In this document: piece after piece, positions 1-13,403 of the stretch | Layout of the letters: each line of letters opens with the position of its first letter | Position numbering within the stretch: position 1 is the stretch's first letter | From: Moringa oleifera | Taxonomy: Eukaryota > Streptophyta > Magnoliopsida > Brassicales > Moringaceae | Direction of reading: 5' to 3' | Assembly: GCA_021397835.1 (NCBI GenBank) | Contig: JAJFZO010000579.1 | Coordinates: 1,503,001 to 1,567,000, forward strand | DNA: 64,000 nt | Program-made: the position numbers and the translations under genes | The notes under the pieces: generated by a model | What the model was told of the DNA's origin: nothing | Database searches by the model: none | The model's input: only the letters and a program-made list of their open reading frames with translations

Positions 1-1812
1 CAAATATGGGAAACCAAACACGAACAACATTATAATATTACTGGGTGTCAACAAACCTTTACAAAAAGACCAACATCTAGGCTTTCCATTGCTTATAGGA
101 CGGTCTAGAACGAATGAATTTGTCAAAATTAGAGACCACCGCATACAATTAAGGCTACAAAGCTAGAATAAGAATCCCAAGCTGGCCGAGAAGTTTTGAT
201 CAGAGCCGTTATCCAAGCGAACCCTACCTATATGATGAGTTACTTCCAGCTGCCTAGAGGTTTAATCCACGAAATTCATATGTTGACAGGATACTGGTGG
301 GTGACAAAGGCACTAATCACCAAATTCATTGAAAGATCGAGATTCTTTGCGTTTGTCTGAAAATGATGGGGGACTTAGGTTTCGAGACCTTGAATCATTT
401 AATCTAGCCCTAATTGGTTGACAACGGTGGCAGATCATTTACGGTACCAGAGTCACTATATTTTAGGATTCTGCAAGACAAATATTTTCTATCTACAACC
501 CTTTTATGGTCACAATAACAAGAAATGGTTCCATGTGTGGCTTAGTCTCCTAGCAAGTAGAGAAGTAATCAATCGAGGTGCAAGATAACGGAAAGGAGAC
601 AGTCATCAGGTAGACATATGGCGAGATAGATGGCTTCCTGAAGTTTCAGATTTTCGAGTATCTCCTGGTCGTCTGTGGCTTCAACACGAATGTCAGTTAG
701 CTATCTCATAGACTTCGCGTCAAGAGGATGGATCGAAGAATCTTTTTGTGAGCTTTTTACCTCTGTTGAAGCTGAAGCTATTCTCAAAATACCCTTAACC
801 AAACACCACATGGAAGATTGCTTATATGGCCTGCTACAACGAATGGCCAATACTTAATTAGTTTGATCTGGTTTATTACAAGGCTCGTTAAATCTTAAAG
901 AAGGTAAGGATCACCCCCTTAGATTCAGACTCAGAACATGGCATCTAATTTGGAAAGCGAAGCTGAATCCAGGCAGCGAGGTTTTTGCATGGTGAATAAT
1001 CCTGGACATTTTACCCAATGCAGAAAGACTTCGACGTCATGGTCTGAATACAGACAATCGCTGTTGTATCTGTGGTTGTCAAAATGAAACAGACGACCAT
1101 CTTTGCTTTGTTTGTCCTTTCTCCACCAAGGTATGGGTTGAACTTTAAATTGTTTTGGGAACAAACTCATTTGACTTACAAGCAGGAGATTACACAGATG
1201 GGAGCGGATCTTGAATAACATACAAGAAAAGAATACCTTGGAGCTGTTCCTAACTGCTTGTCGCCATACATGGTTTAATGGAAATAAGGTTCCTCATAAT
1301 TCTGCCATAAGCATCCTGTGGTGACAGCCAAAGAGGTTCGAAGGACCGTTGATGACCTCATGGAAGGGCAACAATGTCCAAGTGTAATCAGTAGACCTCT
1401 GGTGCCACCGGTGAGATGAATTCCACCTCCAGAAAGGCTTATGAAATCAATATTGATGCTGTTTTCTTCTCTTCTGCACGTAAGGCCAGCTTGGGGGCTG
1501 TTGTTCGTGATGCTTCTAGCACGCTACTATTAATAGCGCTTACTGCCATGGCTTCCATCATTTCACCTCTGCATGGCGAGTCAAGTGCCATTCGGTTTGG
1601 GTCTTTTAATAGCGCATCGCTGTGGCATCAAGAAGTTTGTATTTGAAAGTGATTGCCTTGTGGCCATCAGAGAAATGGGTCAAGGCTGCAATTCCTTCAT
1701 CTGTCATGACATTAATCATCTTGCATCTCCAAGCGACTATTGCAGGTGCTTGCATGGCCCAAGCTATTCCAATGAGCTAGGCCATAGGATAGCTCTTTAC
1801 CAATTATTATAG
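1..1812 (+). mobile_element. Decayed L1-type LINE, 3' part (RT C-terminus, zf-RVT, RNase H)
   Basis: Pieces of a plant LINE polyprotein can be read in shifting + frames. Near 80-300 is the end of the reverse transcriptase region, with peptides like GFPLLIGRSR and NPTYMMSYFQLPRG. Near 370-430 is GDLGFRDLESFNLALIG. A zinc-finger zf-RVT region lies near 930-1145, with a CCICGCQNETDDHLCFVCP-type Cys/His pattern. An RNase H-like (RVT_3) region lies near 1410-1800, with an FESDCLVAIREM motif. Frameshifts and stops occur throughout, so it is dead. The element is cut by the left edge of the window, and its 3' end is not sharp (about 1810-1890). It lies just upstream of the MED15 duplicate array. The domain order is as known for plant L1-clade LINEs. 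Confidence 0.8.
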
Positions 1813-2261
1813 GGGATCAAAAGGTTTGGCTGTATATATTGCCTACCAATATTTGCAAGCTTGATGTTTCACTATAATCAATATAGCTTCTTTTTATCAA
1901 ATTAAAAATAGATTGTATTTTAACATAACCAAATAATATTTATTAACTTTTATGAAGAGATATGTGCATATTTTGTTGTTTTAATCTTTGATAATTTTAT
2001 AATTTTAATAATATCAATTTAAAATAAATATGAAATTATTATAATGATGAACATTTTAAAATCAATTAAATATGATAGATTCTTTAATAATATATTTTAA
2101 TAAATTAATTATATATTAATTATTAATTAAAAATTAAATAAAATTTTAAAATAAAAAATTTTAGCATGATTTCGAGTGTCTGTATATATATAATTATTTT
2201 TAAACAGTTTCAAAATTATTAGTTATTTAATAAATTTAAAAGGAGCCTCTTAATAAACTTA
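1813..2261. other. A+T-rich spacer before the MED15 array
   Basis: Mostly A/T homopolymer-rich DNA with no open frame and no recognisable element. It separates the LINE remnant from the first MED15 5' exon copy. Similarity to the flank of the intact MED15 copy is visible only from about 2262 onward, so little of the original promoter appears to have been copied. Confidence 0.6.
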
Positions 2262-2376
2262 CGGGTTCTGTCTCTGACATTTTGATCCAGCATCGGAGAC
2301 GATAGGATCTTCTCTTCTAAATTTCTCCGACCCTCAAGCATCAAGCAAGAAAACCAGTAAACCCTACCATCATCAG
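2262..2376 (+). pseudogene. MED15 unit U1, copy of non-coding exon 1
   Basis: This segment matches the 5' untranslated exon of the intact MED15 gene at about 23968-24083. Both contain a TTTTGATCCA block, a TCTTCTCTTCTAAATTT block and a CATCAAGCAAG block, and both end in CATCATCAG followed by the donor GTGATTCC. The downstream intron 1 (2377-4209) also aligns to intron 1 of the intact gene. It is therefore a paralogous copy of the gene's transcription start region. Whether it is transcribed cannot be read from the sequence. Confidence 0.75.
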
Positions 2377-4209
2377 GTGATTCCTTCATTTCTAAAACTT
2401 GTATTTTCATATTTACAATCTTTTTATGCATGAAATGTTTTTGAATTCTTCTGTTTTCTTTTCCACCAATTATTTTTTTGGCGAAATTTTCATTCATTTG
2501 TTTGTCCGTGAGCGTGTTTAGTCGTTTATAGTTATGTTTTGGAGCATGTAGATGTGATGAAAGATTGATTATTCTGGGGCCTTTTTTTCTTGTTGAAATC
2601 TTCCCGGGGCACCTTTCACGGGGAATTTTGTGGGACTGTTGGGTTACAGGCATTTGATTCTTTCTGAATTTTGTGAAAAACGTGAAATATTTCACAGACT
2701 AATAATTTTCTGGGGAAGATTTTCCATGGAGAGAAACAGTGTCTAGGCAGTCTAGAATTTTTTCTATCTGAGGAAATGCTTTTCGACTCTGTTAATTGTT
2801 TTCCCTGTTTTGTCTAATCTTTATAACTTAGAAACAATAACACAGGCTCTCACAGAAAGGCTGTCAAATGATTACAGGCTTTTTGCAGTTTTGGCCTACT
2901 TTCTTGTTTTATGGCCAAATATTTTTCAGTTGAATACAATTATTATGTGACTCTTCTCGTACTAACAATTATTTAAAACCTCATGTGGTGTACATGACTT
3001 ACTATCCATATTTTTTAGAACCATTAACCACAGGCAACTGCCTGTCAAAGGTATCGTTTATTGCAATCATTTGCATGCTGGTGATAATTTCTTTCCACTG
3101 TTTGTAAAACTCAACTAAGTGGGGTTACTGAATCTGTTATGGTTCCCAGCTGCTTAAAAGCCCAACAGTGAGTATGATGTCTGACTAAGGATCTTTGTGG
3201 TAACATTACAATGATATAGTATAGTCTTCATCGATTCAGTAAATATCATGTTGGCTACTTCTTTTGGTTTAAAGGATTAGCTGGTTAAACATATAATGGA
3301 CTAAAACTAGGTAGCATTTATTTAAAATATTGAGGAAAGGAAGTGTTGAACATTGCGGCAAGCATCTTTATATTGTTGATTTATTAAAGAATCTTTCTGA
3401 ATTTATTAACATGTTAAAATATAGGCTCTGGAATTATTCATTTGAATTTTGGTTGATGACATTGAACCCATGAGTGAAAAAGAAGAAGCGCACATAATTT
3501 TTGCCACCAATGATCGATAGCAGTGGTGATTTTGAAGTTATCATTGATAGAAGATAATAGAGGTAATGTTTTGATGACTTACTAGTATAAAAAAGTTATA
3601 TTGTGGAGCTTCTACTCTAACAACATTAAACAAAATTAAATGATTTCATTATATAAGGGCCTTAGATTTGGCACTGGCTTAATAGCCAACTCATCCAAGT
3701 TGATCTTTGGGCAGGTTGCGCCAGTTCATTCATAATTTTTGTCAGCCCTTGTTGTTAAGTTTTCCTAAGTAGACTTTGTGCTAGCCATGGGCCTGTTCTG
3801 GTGCATCTTTTCACTTGTGGAACAAAGGGTAATAGAATATGTGTTTTCTAGATTCTATGATATTTGTTAATGGCATAATGGAATTTGAGTCTTCTTGATT
3901 AGCTGATTTGCTGGTGAGTGCTAAAACTTCAAAACAATTTAGGTTCCATCTTCATTTTAAGTATAGTTTTGTGCACTGTGTGTAAGTTTCATCTTGCATG
4001 GATCAAGTGATTTTAATAAATTTTTAGGAGTTAGCTTTTTCTGTCATTTTCTCTTTTCTTGTATGGTGCCTATCTTTGTTTCTCCTGCATACTTTATGGT
4101 TCTAGCATTTTTTTGGCTCCCATTAAATAAGTTAATACTTAGCAAAATGAAAAGTTTGACATGGATGTTTTAGGTCTTGTAGTCTGCATCGTGTTTGTCA
4201 ATAGAATTG

Positions 4210-4322
4210 ATGGACACGAATAATTGGAGGCCTATGGAACAAGATGGAGAACCTGCCATGGACACAGGTGACTGGAGAGCTCAGCTATTGACAGATTCAC
4301 GAAAAAGAGTTGTTAACAAGAT
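4210..4322 (+). pseudogene. MED15 unit U1, copy of coding exon 2 (start of KIX region)
   Basis: The ATG at 4210 opens MDTNNWRP and continues with the MED15 signature [10 protein letters not shown]. The exon ends after NK plus two bases, followed by the donor GTAAGT at 4323. It is 113 nt, the same length and phase as exon 2 of the intact gene, with several amino acid changes (for example MEQD in place of TQPG). The exon itself is undamaged. The unit is broken further on: a 5.8-kb LINE sits in its intron 2 and exon 3 is frameshifted. I call it part of a pseudogene, although the exon could still be spliced. Confidence 0.85.
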
Positions 4323-5019
4323 GTAAGTTGTTGATGCTGTGTCGTATTCTGTTAGAGTTTGTTGCATAAGATCATCATAGTTTTAATTGGCTGTGATCAG
4401 TGTATTACAGTGGTAGTAATTCGACTCCTGTTAATGGTAGTTTTGTTACTGGTAATTTATAACTGGCTCCTAACAAAGTGAAGAAAGAAATTAAGATTTT
4501 TCATTAATTAGTTGTCACAAATGTGCAAGAAATAACGTTGGAATGACTGTATTGCTTCTAACAAGCTTTTCTATATTCCACAAATATATTGCATGAGGGT
4601 TGAAGCATGTGCCGCCCTTGGGGGCTGATCAGTGCGTTATAAACAAAAAGTTGGATGGGAAATAAAAACTTTTAGACATAGAGGTTTCACCACTCAAGAC
4701 ACGAATGCACAAAGAATAATGTAATCCATCAAGCATCCTCAGTTTTTGTCAGCATTTTTAGGTGTCATTAGACTAATTTATCAGCTTTGACTTTAATGAT
4801 GGACGCTAGCCATTGTATGGTAAAGCAACATGGAGTTGTACTTGGAAACTAGCATAAAAGTCATATATTGTCAACTAGGACAATTGGCACAACCAAGCAT
4901 CTCAAAACATTCTTTTAATTACGAAATCAGGCATCTCAAACATTTATAAGGGAGGAATCTGGTTTTGGGACAAAGTTCTTTTCATTGTAGTAACAAGGCT
5001 TGTTAACTAGTAGTATTCT

Positions 5020-5098
5020 TTTTGCCTTAACTGGCATGCTTAGTTTTTCCTTAACTAGAATGCTTTGTTTCTCCTTAACTAGCAGGCTTTATGTTTCA
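5020..5098 (+). repeat. Intronic minisatellite, U1 copy
   Basis: About three imperfect copies of a unit near 24 bp built around CCTTAACTAGCAGGCTT. The same repeat occurs in the matching intron position of the other MED15 units: 14668-14722 (about two copies), 20358-20455 (about four) and 26970-27052 (about three). Copy number therefore differs between units. Confidence 0.65.
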
Positions 5099-5727
5099 TT
5101 TTACCAACTTTCTTTCAGCATTTTGACAAAATTATGTGGGTGAGTGAAGATGCATTTTGCTTTACCATATTGTACTTAGGACCTTCGTGGCGGGCTTTGC
5201 CATGCCTTTCGAGATTTAGCAGATGTTTTGTTAAGCGATGTACTCAGATATTTAAATCAAGGACCCTCATACTAGCTTTCTATGTACTAAATATGTTTCT
5301 AGCATTGTTTAGATGAACCATAAAAAGCATAAAAAGGAAAAAGGAAAAGAAAAAGGAAGGTTGAACAACATTTCTCAATCTTGTCATTAAGGCCCGTTTA
5401 TTCCTTGATTTGCAATTGGAGATCATGCCTCTTAATTTTATTTTTATGTTTTCCTATTGCTTATTTTGATATGAAAGGGTTTTCTTGAGGTTGCAAGGGC
5501 AGTGTTTTAGAAGAACCAACAAAAAGGAAAAGGGCAAAGTTGAAGTAACATTCTGTCAAGTATGAGATTCATAGATATCTAACTTTGTGTATTTATTGCT
5601 ATGGAATTATGTTATATACATTTATGCAAATGGCAATTAGGTGCAGTAGGTTAGTGCTTAGATCTAGGAATAAATTGCATCAAGTGGATGAGCACATCGT
5701 GTGATCATATTTTGTTAACATAATTGT

Positions 5728-8700
5728 AAAGTACTTTGCTTTTAGAAAATTGTACGGAGAAACTCTGTATGGATTCGGATGGGGTTTTTCTCCATTAGGG
5801 TAGAAAGGAACGATTTCAAGTTCGAGGTTAGTGGGGTTGGTTTGGGGGGGGGGGAGTTTCAGATCACTGAACTGAGCTGAGGGGCGTCTCTTTATTTGAG
5901 CAGGGAAGATGGGGGATGGATGGGATTTTCAATGAGTAGCTTGTTAACATCTGAGTTACAAATGGGTTGGATAAGGAAGATGCATGAAAGGGGGAAAGTG
6001 CTTCTGCTGGTGGTGGAGCAAATTACAGTGGAATGTATTTGCGACTATCCGTGATTAGAAATGGGGTGAAGTAGAAGATTTTATTTTCGGACGGTGAAGA
6101 TGGGTTTGGATGGTGGAGAAAGACTAGAGATTCCAACAAGAGGGGACTAGGCGAGGCAGATAATTGCAAAGACAAGAAGCTGACGACGGTCAATAGTGCC
6201 AACCATGTCAGTAAGGAGCGAGGGACAAAGGAAACTATGAAGATTTGTTGCCCAGCTTGTGGGTGCTTTTTGGCTCACAATATCAGGGATGGTGAGAAGA
6301 AGGGAGAACTGGTAACAAATCTAAAGAAGTCATGGAAAGATGTGGTAGTTGGCGAGGGGAGAAGGCGGATCGAGGTAGTGTTGTAAAGCTCAGGAGAGGG
6401 TTGAGGATGTCAGGTGAGGAAGAGGACTGCGGGCTACGCAAGGCATGTGGGGTTTAGACCTAGGTCGAGGTGGAGGCCTAAACTCACTTAATCAGGCGTA
6501 GCCCATAAGACTAACCACGGTCCCAATCTTTTAAAAGATCAATTAGGTGGGCATGAGCTTGCATTTGAGGCCCAAAAGAGCTTGGTGAATCCAATAGGTA
6601 ATGGGTTCGGTAAAGAATTCAAATCCGCATGGACAGTAAAAGATATGGGTTGGGTTTAGGTATTGGGCCAAGACTTGATATGGTTAAGAAAATATGGGCT
6701 TCAGCTTAGAACTTGGACTTGAAGGGTTAGGTTTACATCTTGGGCCGACGCTCATCAATAAGGACTGGGTCGGGTATAGAATAAATACAATTGCAGTTAT
6801 TGGTCAACGAAGCTTCGTTAAGGCGTTTGAGTCTCTGAACAATCTAGTAACTCGATTGGGAGTTGGAGATGAAGGTGAGATGAGTATTGTTGAAGGATCA
6901 ATGCTGAAGGTGAGAGGCCAACACGAGTACGAGAGGTTTGACTTGCCAATTGCAAAGAAATCCGACAATCATTGTTGGGTTGTGATAGTGGCAAAAGGCT
7001 TGGGGAGAATGGTTAGTAGAGTTGGGGAGGAAGAGGCTTCAAGTTTGGCAACGAAGTAGGCTACGGGAAATATTCAGTAATGTCAAGTAATTCTTTCCTT
7101 TTCTAAATTCCTAAGCCTAACTGTGACTATTCAGATGGGAGATGTTGAGGGAGGAAGTAGTAGTTGATGGAAGAGGCATATCAGAGAAGGCACTTAACTA
7201 TGGTCACTGCTAAAGAGAAAGAGAATTTAGAGGCAATTACAGTGTGTGTCCCCCGTTGGCTATTGAGTTCGGGGAGGGGTGGCCCCCGATGAGATGAGAT
7301 AGGTGGGCTGTCAGGGAAAGAATGGAGACAACCTAGTGGTCACAGTGAGAGTGTTAAAGAAGATTAAGAAAATATGCAAGTTGATGGATGTCTCCTCTGA
7401 AGGGATGGAACAACAGGCAATACAATTGATCATTGATTTTGAGAGGAAAAGGAAGATGGGGGGTTTTTGCGAGGAAGGAAACTGTGAGAAGGAGGGGGCC
7501 ATGGAGATGTGAATAGGGAATTAAAAAGATTGGAGTTTGGCGTTAGGTATGATGAGGGAGAGAAGACTCTTATGATTAAAGCTGACACTTTTGGGGTAGC
7601 GGGTGAAGACTATCACCATGGTAAGTATAGTGTCTTGGAATGTGACGGTAGTGAATGATCGGGGGAAGAGAGCAATTATTAGAAATTCTTTAGCAAGATG
7701 GAGGTAAGACGTGGTCTGCATCCAGGAAACCAACATTTGAAGAAATGAAAGATGAGGTGGCTAGGAGCTTGTGGGACAGTAGAGAAATGGAGTGGAGATA
7801 GTTGGCTACTCAAGGCTGCTCTGGAGGAGTTTTTGTGGGTTGGAATGGTCACATGGGGTGGCTTGAAGAATGTTGGGAGGGGGCGGCATCAATATGATGT
7901 GGGTTGAAATTGGAAGGGCAGAATATAGTATTGTTGCTTAGTAGGATATATGGGCATTTGGACAGGGGCAGAAGGCAGCTCTTGTGGGATGATTTGAAGG
8001 AGAATAATAAAAGAAAAGGAGACCTACCATGGGCAGTTAGGGAAGACTTCAATGAGATCCTATTCTCTCATGAGAGGAACGATGTTGGAAGAGAGGGCAG
8101 TAGTTCAAGAGAGTTAGAGAAGTCTTTAAAGAACTTGAGTTGCTGAATTTGTCATTGGAAGAAGGAAGATGCACTTGGTCCAACCTAAGGACAAAGCCAG
8201 TGAAGTCTCGAGTAGATAGAATCTTGATCTCAAATAGCTAGGAAGATCAATTCCTAAGAATGTAGCATATTTTACTACCTAGACCAGCATCTGATCATCA
8301 TTCAATAGTGCTGAAAATTGATGGGCTGTAGTGGAGTCCATATCCATTCAGGTTTGAATAGATGTGACTGGAGATGGAGAAGCTGCAAGGGTTGGTGGAG
8401 GAGTGGTGAGGAAAGAAAGCTATATTGTAGCAAGTAAATTAAAGAGGGTGAAGGAAGAGATTAAAAAATGGAGCAAGGAGTGGCTGAGAAAGGTTAATGC
8501 TAGGAAGGATCATCTATGGGGTCAGTTGCAAGACCTTGATCAAGCAATTATGGGTGATCAAAGTATGAATGTGATGCAGGAGTTGAGAGGTGAGGTATGT
8601 AGAGAATTGTCCTAGATTATGAAGATGGAGGAAATCTCTTGGCAATAAAAGTCAAGAGCATTATGGTTGAAAGAGGGAGATAAGAATACTTGTTTCCATT

Positions 8701-11508
8701 GCATGGCTAGTGTCCATCAACGATCCAATTATATTAGCAAAAATGCAAGTTGGACAGGAGACCATTGAAGGTAACGAGGCATTGAAGGAAGAGATTAGTG
8801 GTTTCTACAAGAGGTTATATATTGAAAAGAAGAAGAGACCAAGACTTGCTGGGTTAGAATTTACTCAAGTAGGGGAGGATTTGTTGAGAATGATTGAGGA
8901 ACCATTTAATGAGGAGGAGGTGAGAGTGCCTTACTTAGTTGTGCTGGGGACAACGCATCAGGACCGGATGGATATATAATGGAGTTTCTTAGAAGACATT
9001 GAGGGACTTTAAAAGGTGACATGATGAGACTTTTTGAGGAATTCTTTAATTCTAAGCAGTTTGTAAAATCCAAGGTGCTAGCAAACTGATTCGGGGAGGT
9101 GATGAATAAGGTAATTACCAAAACCAGAATGCATTTGTTAAAAGGAAGCAAATCCTAGATGCTATTCTAATGGCTAATGAAATGGTGGATATGCAATAGA
9201 GAAGTGAGAGGGAGAGTGTGATTTGTAAGCTAGACATGGAAAAAGCTTACGATCATGTCTCTTGGGAATTTGTGATGCACATGTTGAAAACGATGGGTTG
9301 TGGAGAGAAATGGTGCAAATGGATTTATTGGTACATATCCACTGCCTCCTTTGCAGTACTTGTGAAGAGGGGTCCTGGTGATTTTTTTTAAGGCAGCAAG
9401 GGGTTTAAGATAGGGACATCCTTTTTCCCCTCTAATGTTTATCTTGGTTATGGAGGTTTTGGATAAGATGTTATCAAAAGCTATAAAGTGTGGGCTGTTG
9501 CAGGGGTTTAAGGTGGGTAATCAGGAAAAGAAAATTAATATTTTTCACCTACTGTTTGTTGACGACATTGCAGTTTTTTGTGGGGTTGCAAAAAAGTAGT
9601 TGATCATTCTCAAGTGCATCTTGTTGGGCTTCGAAGCAGTTTCTAGTCTTAAGGTAAATCTGGCCAAAAGTGAATTAATCCCAGTGGGGGAAGGGGTCCA
9701 AAGTGGATTGCCGACAGAATTAATGGGATGTAAAGTGAGATGCTAGCCAATTAAGTATCTAGATTTGTCTTTGGGGGCTAGACACAAGGAAAATTCAATT
9801 TGGAATGATGTAATGGAAAAGATGGAGAAGAAACTAGCAAGATGGAAAAAGGGTTTGTTTGTCTAAAGGGGGTGTCTTTAGGGGTGAGCATAACTCGGTT
9901 AAAACCAAAAAAACCAATCAAATGAATTGATTTCGGTTAATTCGGTTTGGTTCTTTAATTTTTTAATTTTAAATCGGTTTATAAATTGGTTATTTTGATT
10001 TTTTCAGTTGGTTTTCGGTTAATTTTACTTTTAACCGAACTGATCGAAAAACCGATTTTAATTTTAATGATTAATTAATTTTATTAATAATAATTCATTT
10101 TTTTAAAATATAAAATTTAAATTTAAATAAATTTTCGGTATACAATTTAACTAAAATAAATTTTTGGTTTATTCGGTTACTGATGAAACCGATAAAAAAA
10201 ATTTATTTCGGTTTTGGTTCGGTTTAATCGGTTATTTTTTATGTTTAGTCGGTTTTTGGTTTTTTTTTTTTAAGAAATTCGGTTTATTCAATTTTTAAAA
10301 TTTTTACACCGAACCAACGGAATTAACCGAATGCTCACCCCTAGGTGTCTCACTTTTCTCAAGAGTTCACTATCTAGCTTACCAGTGTACTTTATGTTAC
10401 TGTTTCCCATTCCTAGAGCAGTGACAAATAAATTGGAGAAGTTACAGAGGCAATTCCTATGGGGTAGCCTTTGGAATGCTCAAAAGATGCATTTGGTAAG
10501 ATGGGAGGTTATAGCTCAATCTTGGGAAAAAGGGAGATTGGGGCTTAAGTCACTTATAACTTTTAATAGAGCTCTACTGGGGAAATGGTTATGGAGATTT
10601 ATGGGGGAAAGGTAAGTAATGTGGAGGAAAGTGTTGATAGCCAGGTACGATGAGGGTGATGGGGGATGGAGCACAAGAAATATGAGAGGTACTTATGTTA
10701 CCAGTGTTTGGAAAGCTATCTCCGAAGAATGGGTAGAATTTGATACTAAGATCAGATATAAAGTAGGGAATGGGAGAGCAATAAGATTCTGGTTGAATAA
10801 GTGGTGCGGAAACTAGCCTTTACGTGTTGAATTCCTTGAATTTTTTGAGTTAGCGATTGACAGAGGTGCAGTAATAAGTGATTATGTTACTGGGTTGGTG
10901 TGCTAGTCAGTGGTGATGAGAAGGAATGGACAGGACTGGGAGGAGGAAAGGCTGATGAATTTCTATGGAAAGATATATGGTGCACAAATTAGTTTAAACT
11001 GGCAACACAGGGCAGTTTTGATACTGGGGGACAAAGAATTAGAGGTTTACTCAGTAAGGAAGTATTACAGGGAGTTATGTAAATCAGCATCTACCATGCA
11101 GTATCTTTGGAGAATTATCTAGAAAACTGGAGTGCCAAGTAAGGTAGCTTTTTTTGTTTGGGAAGCTGTCCAAGAGAAGATTTTGACCATTGATAACCCT
11201 AAGGAAAAGGGGTTTTATAATGGTAAATAGATGTTATTTGTGCAAGCAAGCAGAGGGATTAATTTATCATCTGTTTTTGGATTGTGGCTGGCCTTTTGAT
11301 GGGAAGGAAACACCACTGGGTGTTGTTATGAATAAGTCATTAAAACTTCTCTATTGATGGGACATGGGTAGATATTGTGTAGATGAAATAGATCTTTTGA
11401 AGTTTGTAGAGCTCATTGTAAGTAAATACTACTAATGAATATAATTGGGTTGCACCCTCTTGGTGCATGTAAGTAATAATATAAATTGTTTTTGCTATTA
11501 AAAAAAAA
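5728..11508 (+). mobile_element. Nearly full-length L1-type LINE inserted in MED15 U1 intron 2
   Basis: Units U2 and U4 show the uninterrupted intron. Here it is split by about 5.8 kb flanked by AACATAATTGT (5717-5727) and AACATAATCGT (from 11509), with an A-run before the right copy: an L1-type target-site duplication. An ORF1-like region with many stops spans about 5770-7600. The endonuclease begins near 7618 (VSIVSWNV, then VVCIQETN) and has an SDHHSIVLKI motif near 8290. Reverse transcriptase follows: GPDGYIMEFL near 8955, VICKLDMEKAYDHVSWEFV near 9217 and the FVDD box near 9556. A finger-like end region (SKVAFFVWEAV) lies near 11140. Many stops and frameshifts make it inactive. A MITE interrupts it at 9879-10343. 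Confidence 0.88.
9879..10343. mobile_element. hAT-like MITE nested in the LINE
   Basis: The element begins TAGGGGTGAGCA and ends TGCTCACCCCTA, perfect 12-bp terminal inverted repeats. It is flanked by the 8-bp near-direct repeats GGTGTCTT and GGTGTCTC, as expected for hAT insertions. The inside is non-coding and rich in CGGTT/AACCG repeats. Its length of 465 bp is typical of a non-autonomous element. Removing it restores continuity of the LINE reverse transcriptase region. Confidence 0.88.
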
Positions 11509-12891
11509 ACATAATCGTGTAGATACTTATCGGGTTCTAGGTTGGTGGGATTAGTTAATATAATCCCATCCTAATCCTTGTTCTACTGGTAAGTCTATAT
11601 TTGGTTGGAGGATTAGCTAATCCCAAACATCAGCTAATTTCATAGTCTCATCAAGGTAGGTTGGAATAACTAATCCTAATGACTAGCATTAACTTTTGGA
11701 CCAAACTATCCCTTGAATCTTTTTATATCCCGATAGTATCATTTTTCATTATGTTGTATCATATCATTTTTTTATTTTAGTTTAATTGTAAACTATATTA
11801 TACTATATTATTTATTATCTTGCTTTTTATATTATATTATGCCATTGAACGAGAATAACAACCATTGTTAATATTATATAAAACATAATTATTAGTATGT
11901 ATGTTAAATATATGTAAATATTAGATTATGTTAATATATATCTATATATATTAGAAACAAAATTTTTTGTAAGGTACTTTGGTCTTTGCCAAGATAGTCT
12001 CACTTCAATCCTGCATCTTAATCATATCTGCCAATTGAGAAGTTACATCTTAATCTTATGTGTACTGTGGACCAAATAATCTCACTTAAATTTGATTCGT
12101 AATGATTAGATAATATGATGCTGTCCATGAACCAGACTTCACCTTCAAGTCCAAAAATTCAAGTCCTTGTCACTTGATGACATGGGTGAATGGGTGAATA
12201 ACACATCCTATAGCATTGAGTTACATGGTGTACTTTACAGATCCTGGTCATGGGGGTTTGTTAAAATAATATCATTATCTCACTCTTCCTTTTTGAACAC
12301 AGTTTTTAGGTTGCTTTGTTCTGGCTTGTCTAAATAGGAATGGGTTGCTATGGTTACTTTTAATTTTCCTAGAAAGATTATTTGTAGGTGCTTTGTATTT
12401 TGGTTCTTGTAAACATTGTGAGAACCAATCCATGCATGGTTACAATGGTATACCCTTTGAGGTTCTCATCCTCTGTTACTCAAGTCTGTGCATGGTCAGT
12501 AACTTGTTGATAAAATCAGTTTTAGTGCTTTGTCTGAACAAACAAATCTAAGTTACGTAGTCTATGTGGGTATTCCTGTATATGCAGGATGCTCTAAAGG
12601 AGACCTCTGGTGGTATATTATTCTATTTGGGTATAGAGGATTTTACAGGATTTTCATAGTTGTAATTTCCATGTTCTAAAGTTTGCACTGTCTTATGCAA
12701 GTAGTTTCCTGTTTCCCATTAGTTTCCATATTTGTATCTTGTTTTTCAATTTTGTGTGAGCATTGTTCGTAGTGATCTCTTATAAGTGCTGCTGGAACGT
12801 CTTACCAATTGAGGGTTATCTTATGCTGTTACTAAATTTGATTGCCTGCATGGTTTTAAAATGCTTCTAACATAATGTCTTGCATATATGG

Positions 12892-13002
12892 AATGGAAAC
12901 AGTCAAGAAGCTCCTTCCATTTTCTTGCCTGGACGGAATAAATGAACTCAGGAAATTGCTATTGTGTTTGAGGAAAAGATTTATGCTCCCACCACAAGCC
13001 AG
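12892..13002 (+). pseudogene. MED15 unit U1, copy of exon 3 (KIX), broken
   Basis: It aligns to exon 3 of the intact gene (31602-31713) but is 111 nt instead of 112: one A is missing in the AGGAAAATTGC stretch, which shifts the frame. The acceptor is also damaged, reading ATATGG where the intact copies have ATGTAG. The donor GTAATT at 13003 is kept. These lesions mean U1 cannot encode a normal KIX domain. Confidence 0.85.
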
Positions 13003-13297
13003 GTAATTCTGATATGCTGGTGTTTAGTAATTTTTATGATCCAGACAGAAATACCTCTATATGCTTGTTTGTTTGTTAATTTAACCACATATGAAGTGTA
13101 GGAGAAGAATCCCCAAGGGGGGCAGAGAGAGAGAGATGTCTTTATAGAAATGTGTCATCAGCAGCTTTATTTGACTATTAAAAGGCATGGGGAGTATGAA
13201 GTAAAATCCATGTTGGTTGAGGGAGTGAGAGATATGTGCCATTGTTTTACTCGCAAGAATGCATGTTTCTGAAATTTTCATTGATCTCGTATTTCAG

Positions 13298-13403
13298 TCG
13301 GACTGTCTACGGAAAATATCAATGAAGGTGCTCTCAATGCAGAATAAATCTCTACATATTGTATCTAAATCTTTGCCATCTCCCAACAAACCCATGGATC
13401 CAG
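13298..13403 (+). pseudogene. MED15 unit U1, copy of exon 4
   Basis: It is preceded by the acceptor TTTCAG, reads SDCLRKIS-like codons and ends in GATCCAG before the donor GTAGC. It is 106 nt against 112 in the intact gene, an in-frame loss of two codons, so the piece is open although exon 3 of the same unit is frameshifted. The sequence after it carries on like the intact gene's next intron until about 13670, where it jumps back to sequence lying before exon 2. Confidence 0.82.

Noticed and set aside
2219..2695. 158-codon open frame on the - strand
   Set aside because: It lies antisense over the MED15 exon 1 copy and intron 1, has no family resemblance, and is not kept open in the matching region of the intact copy.
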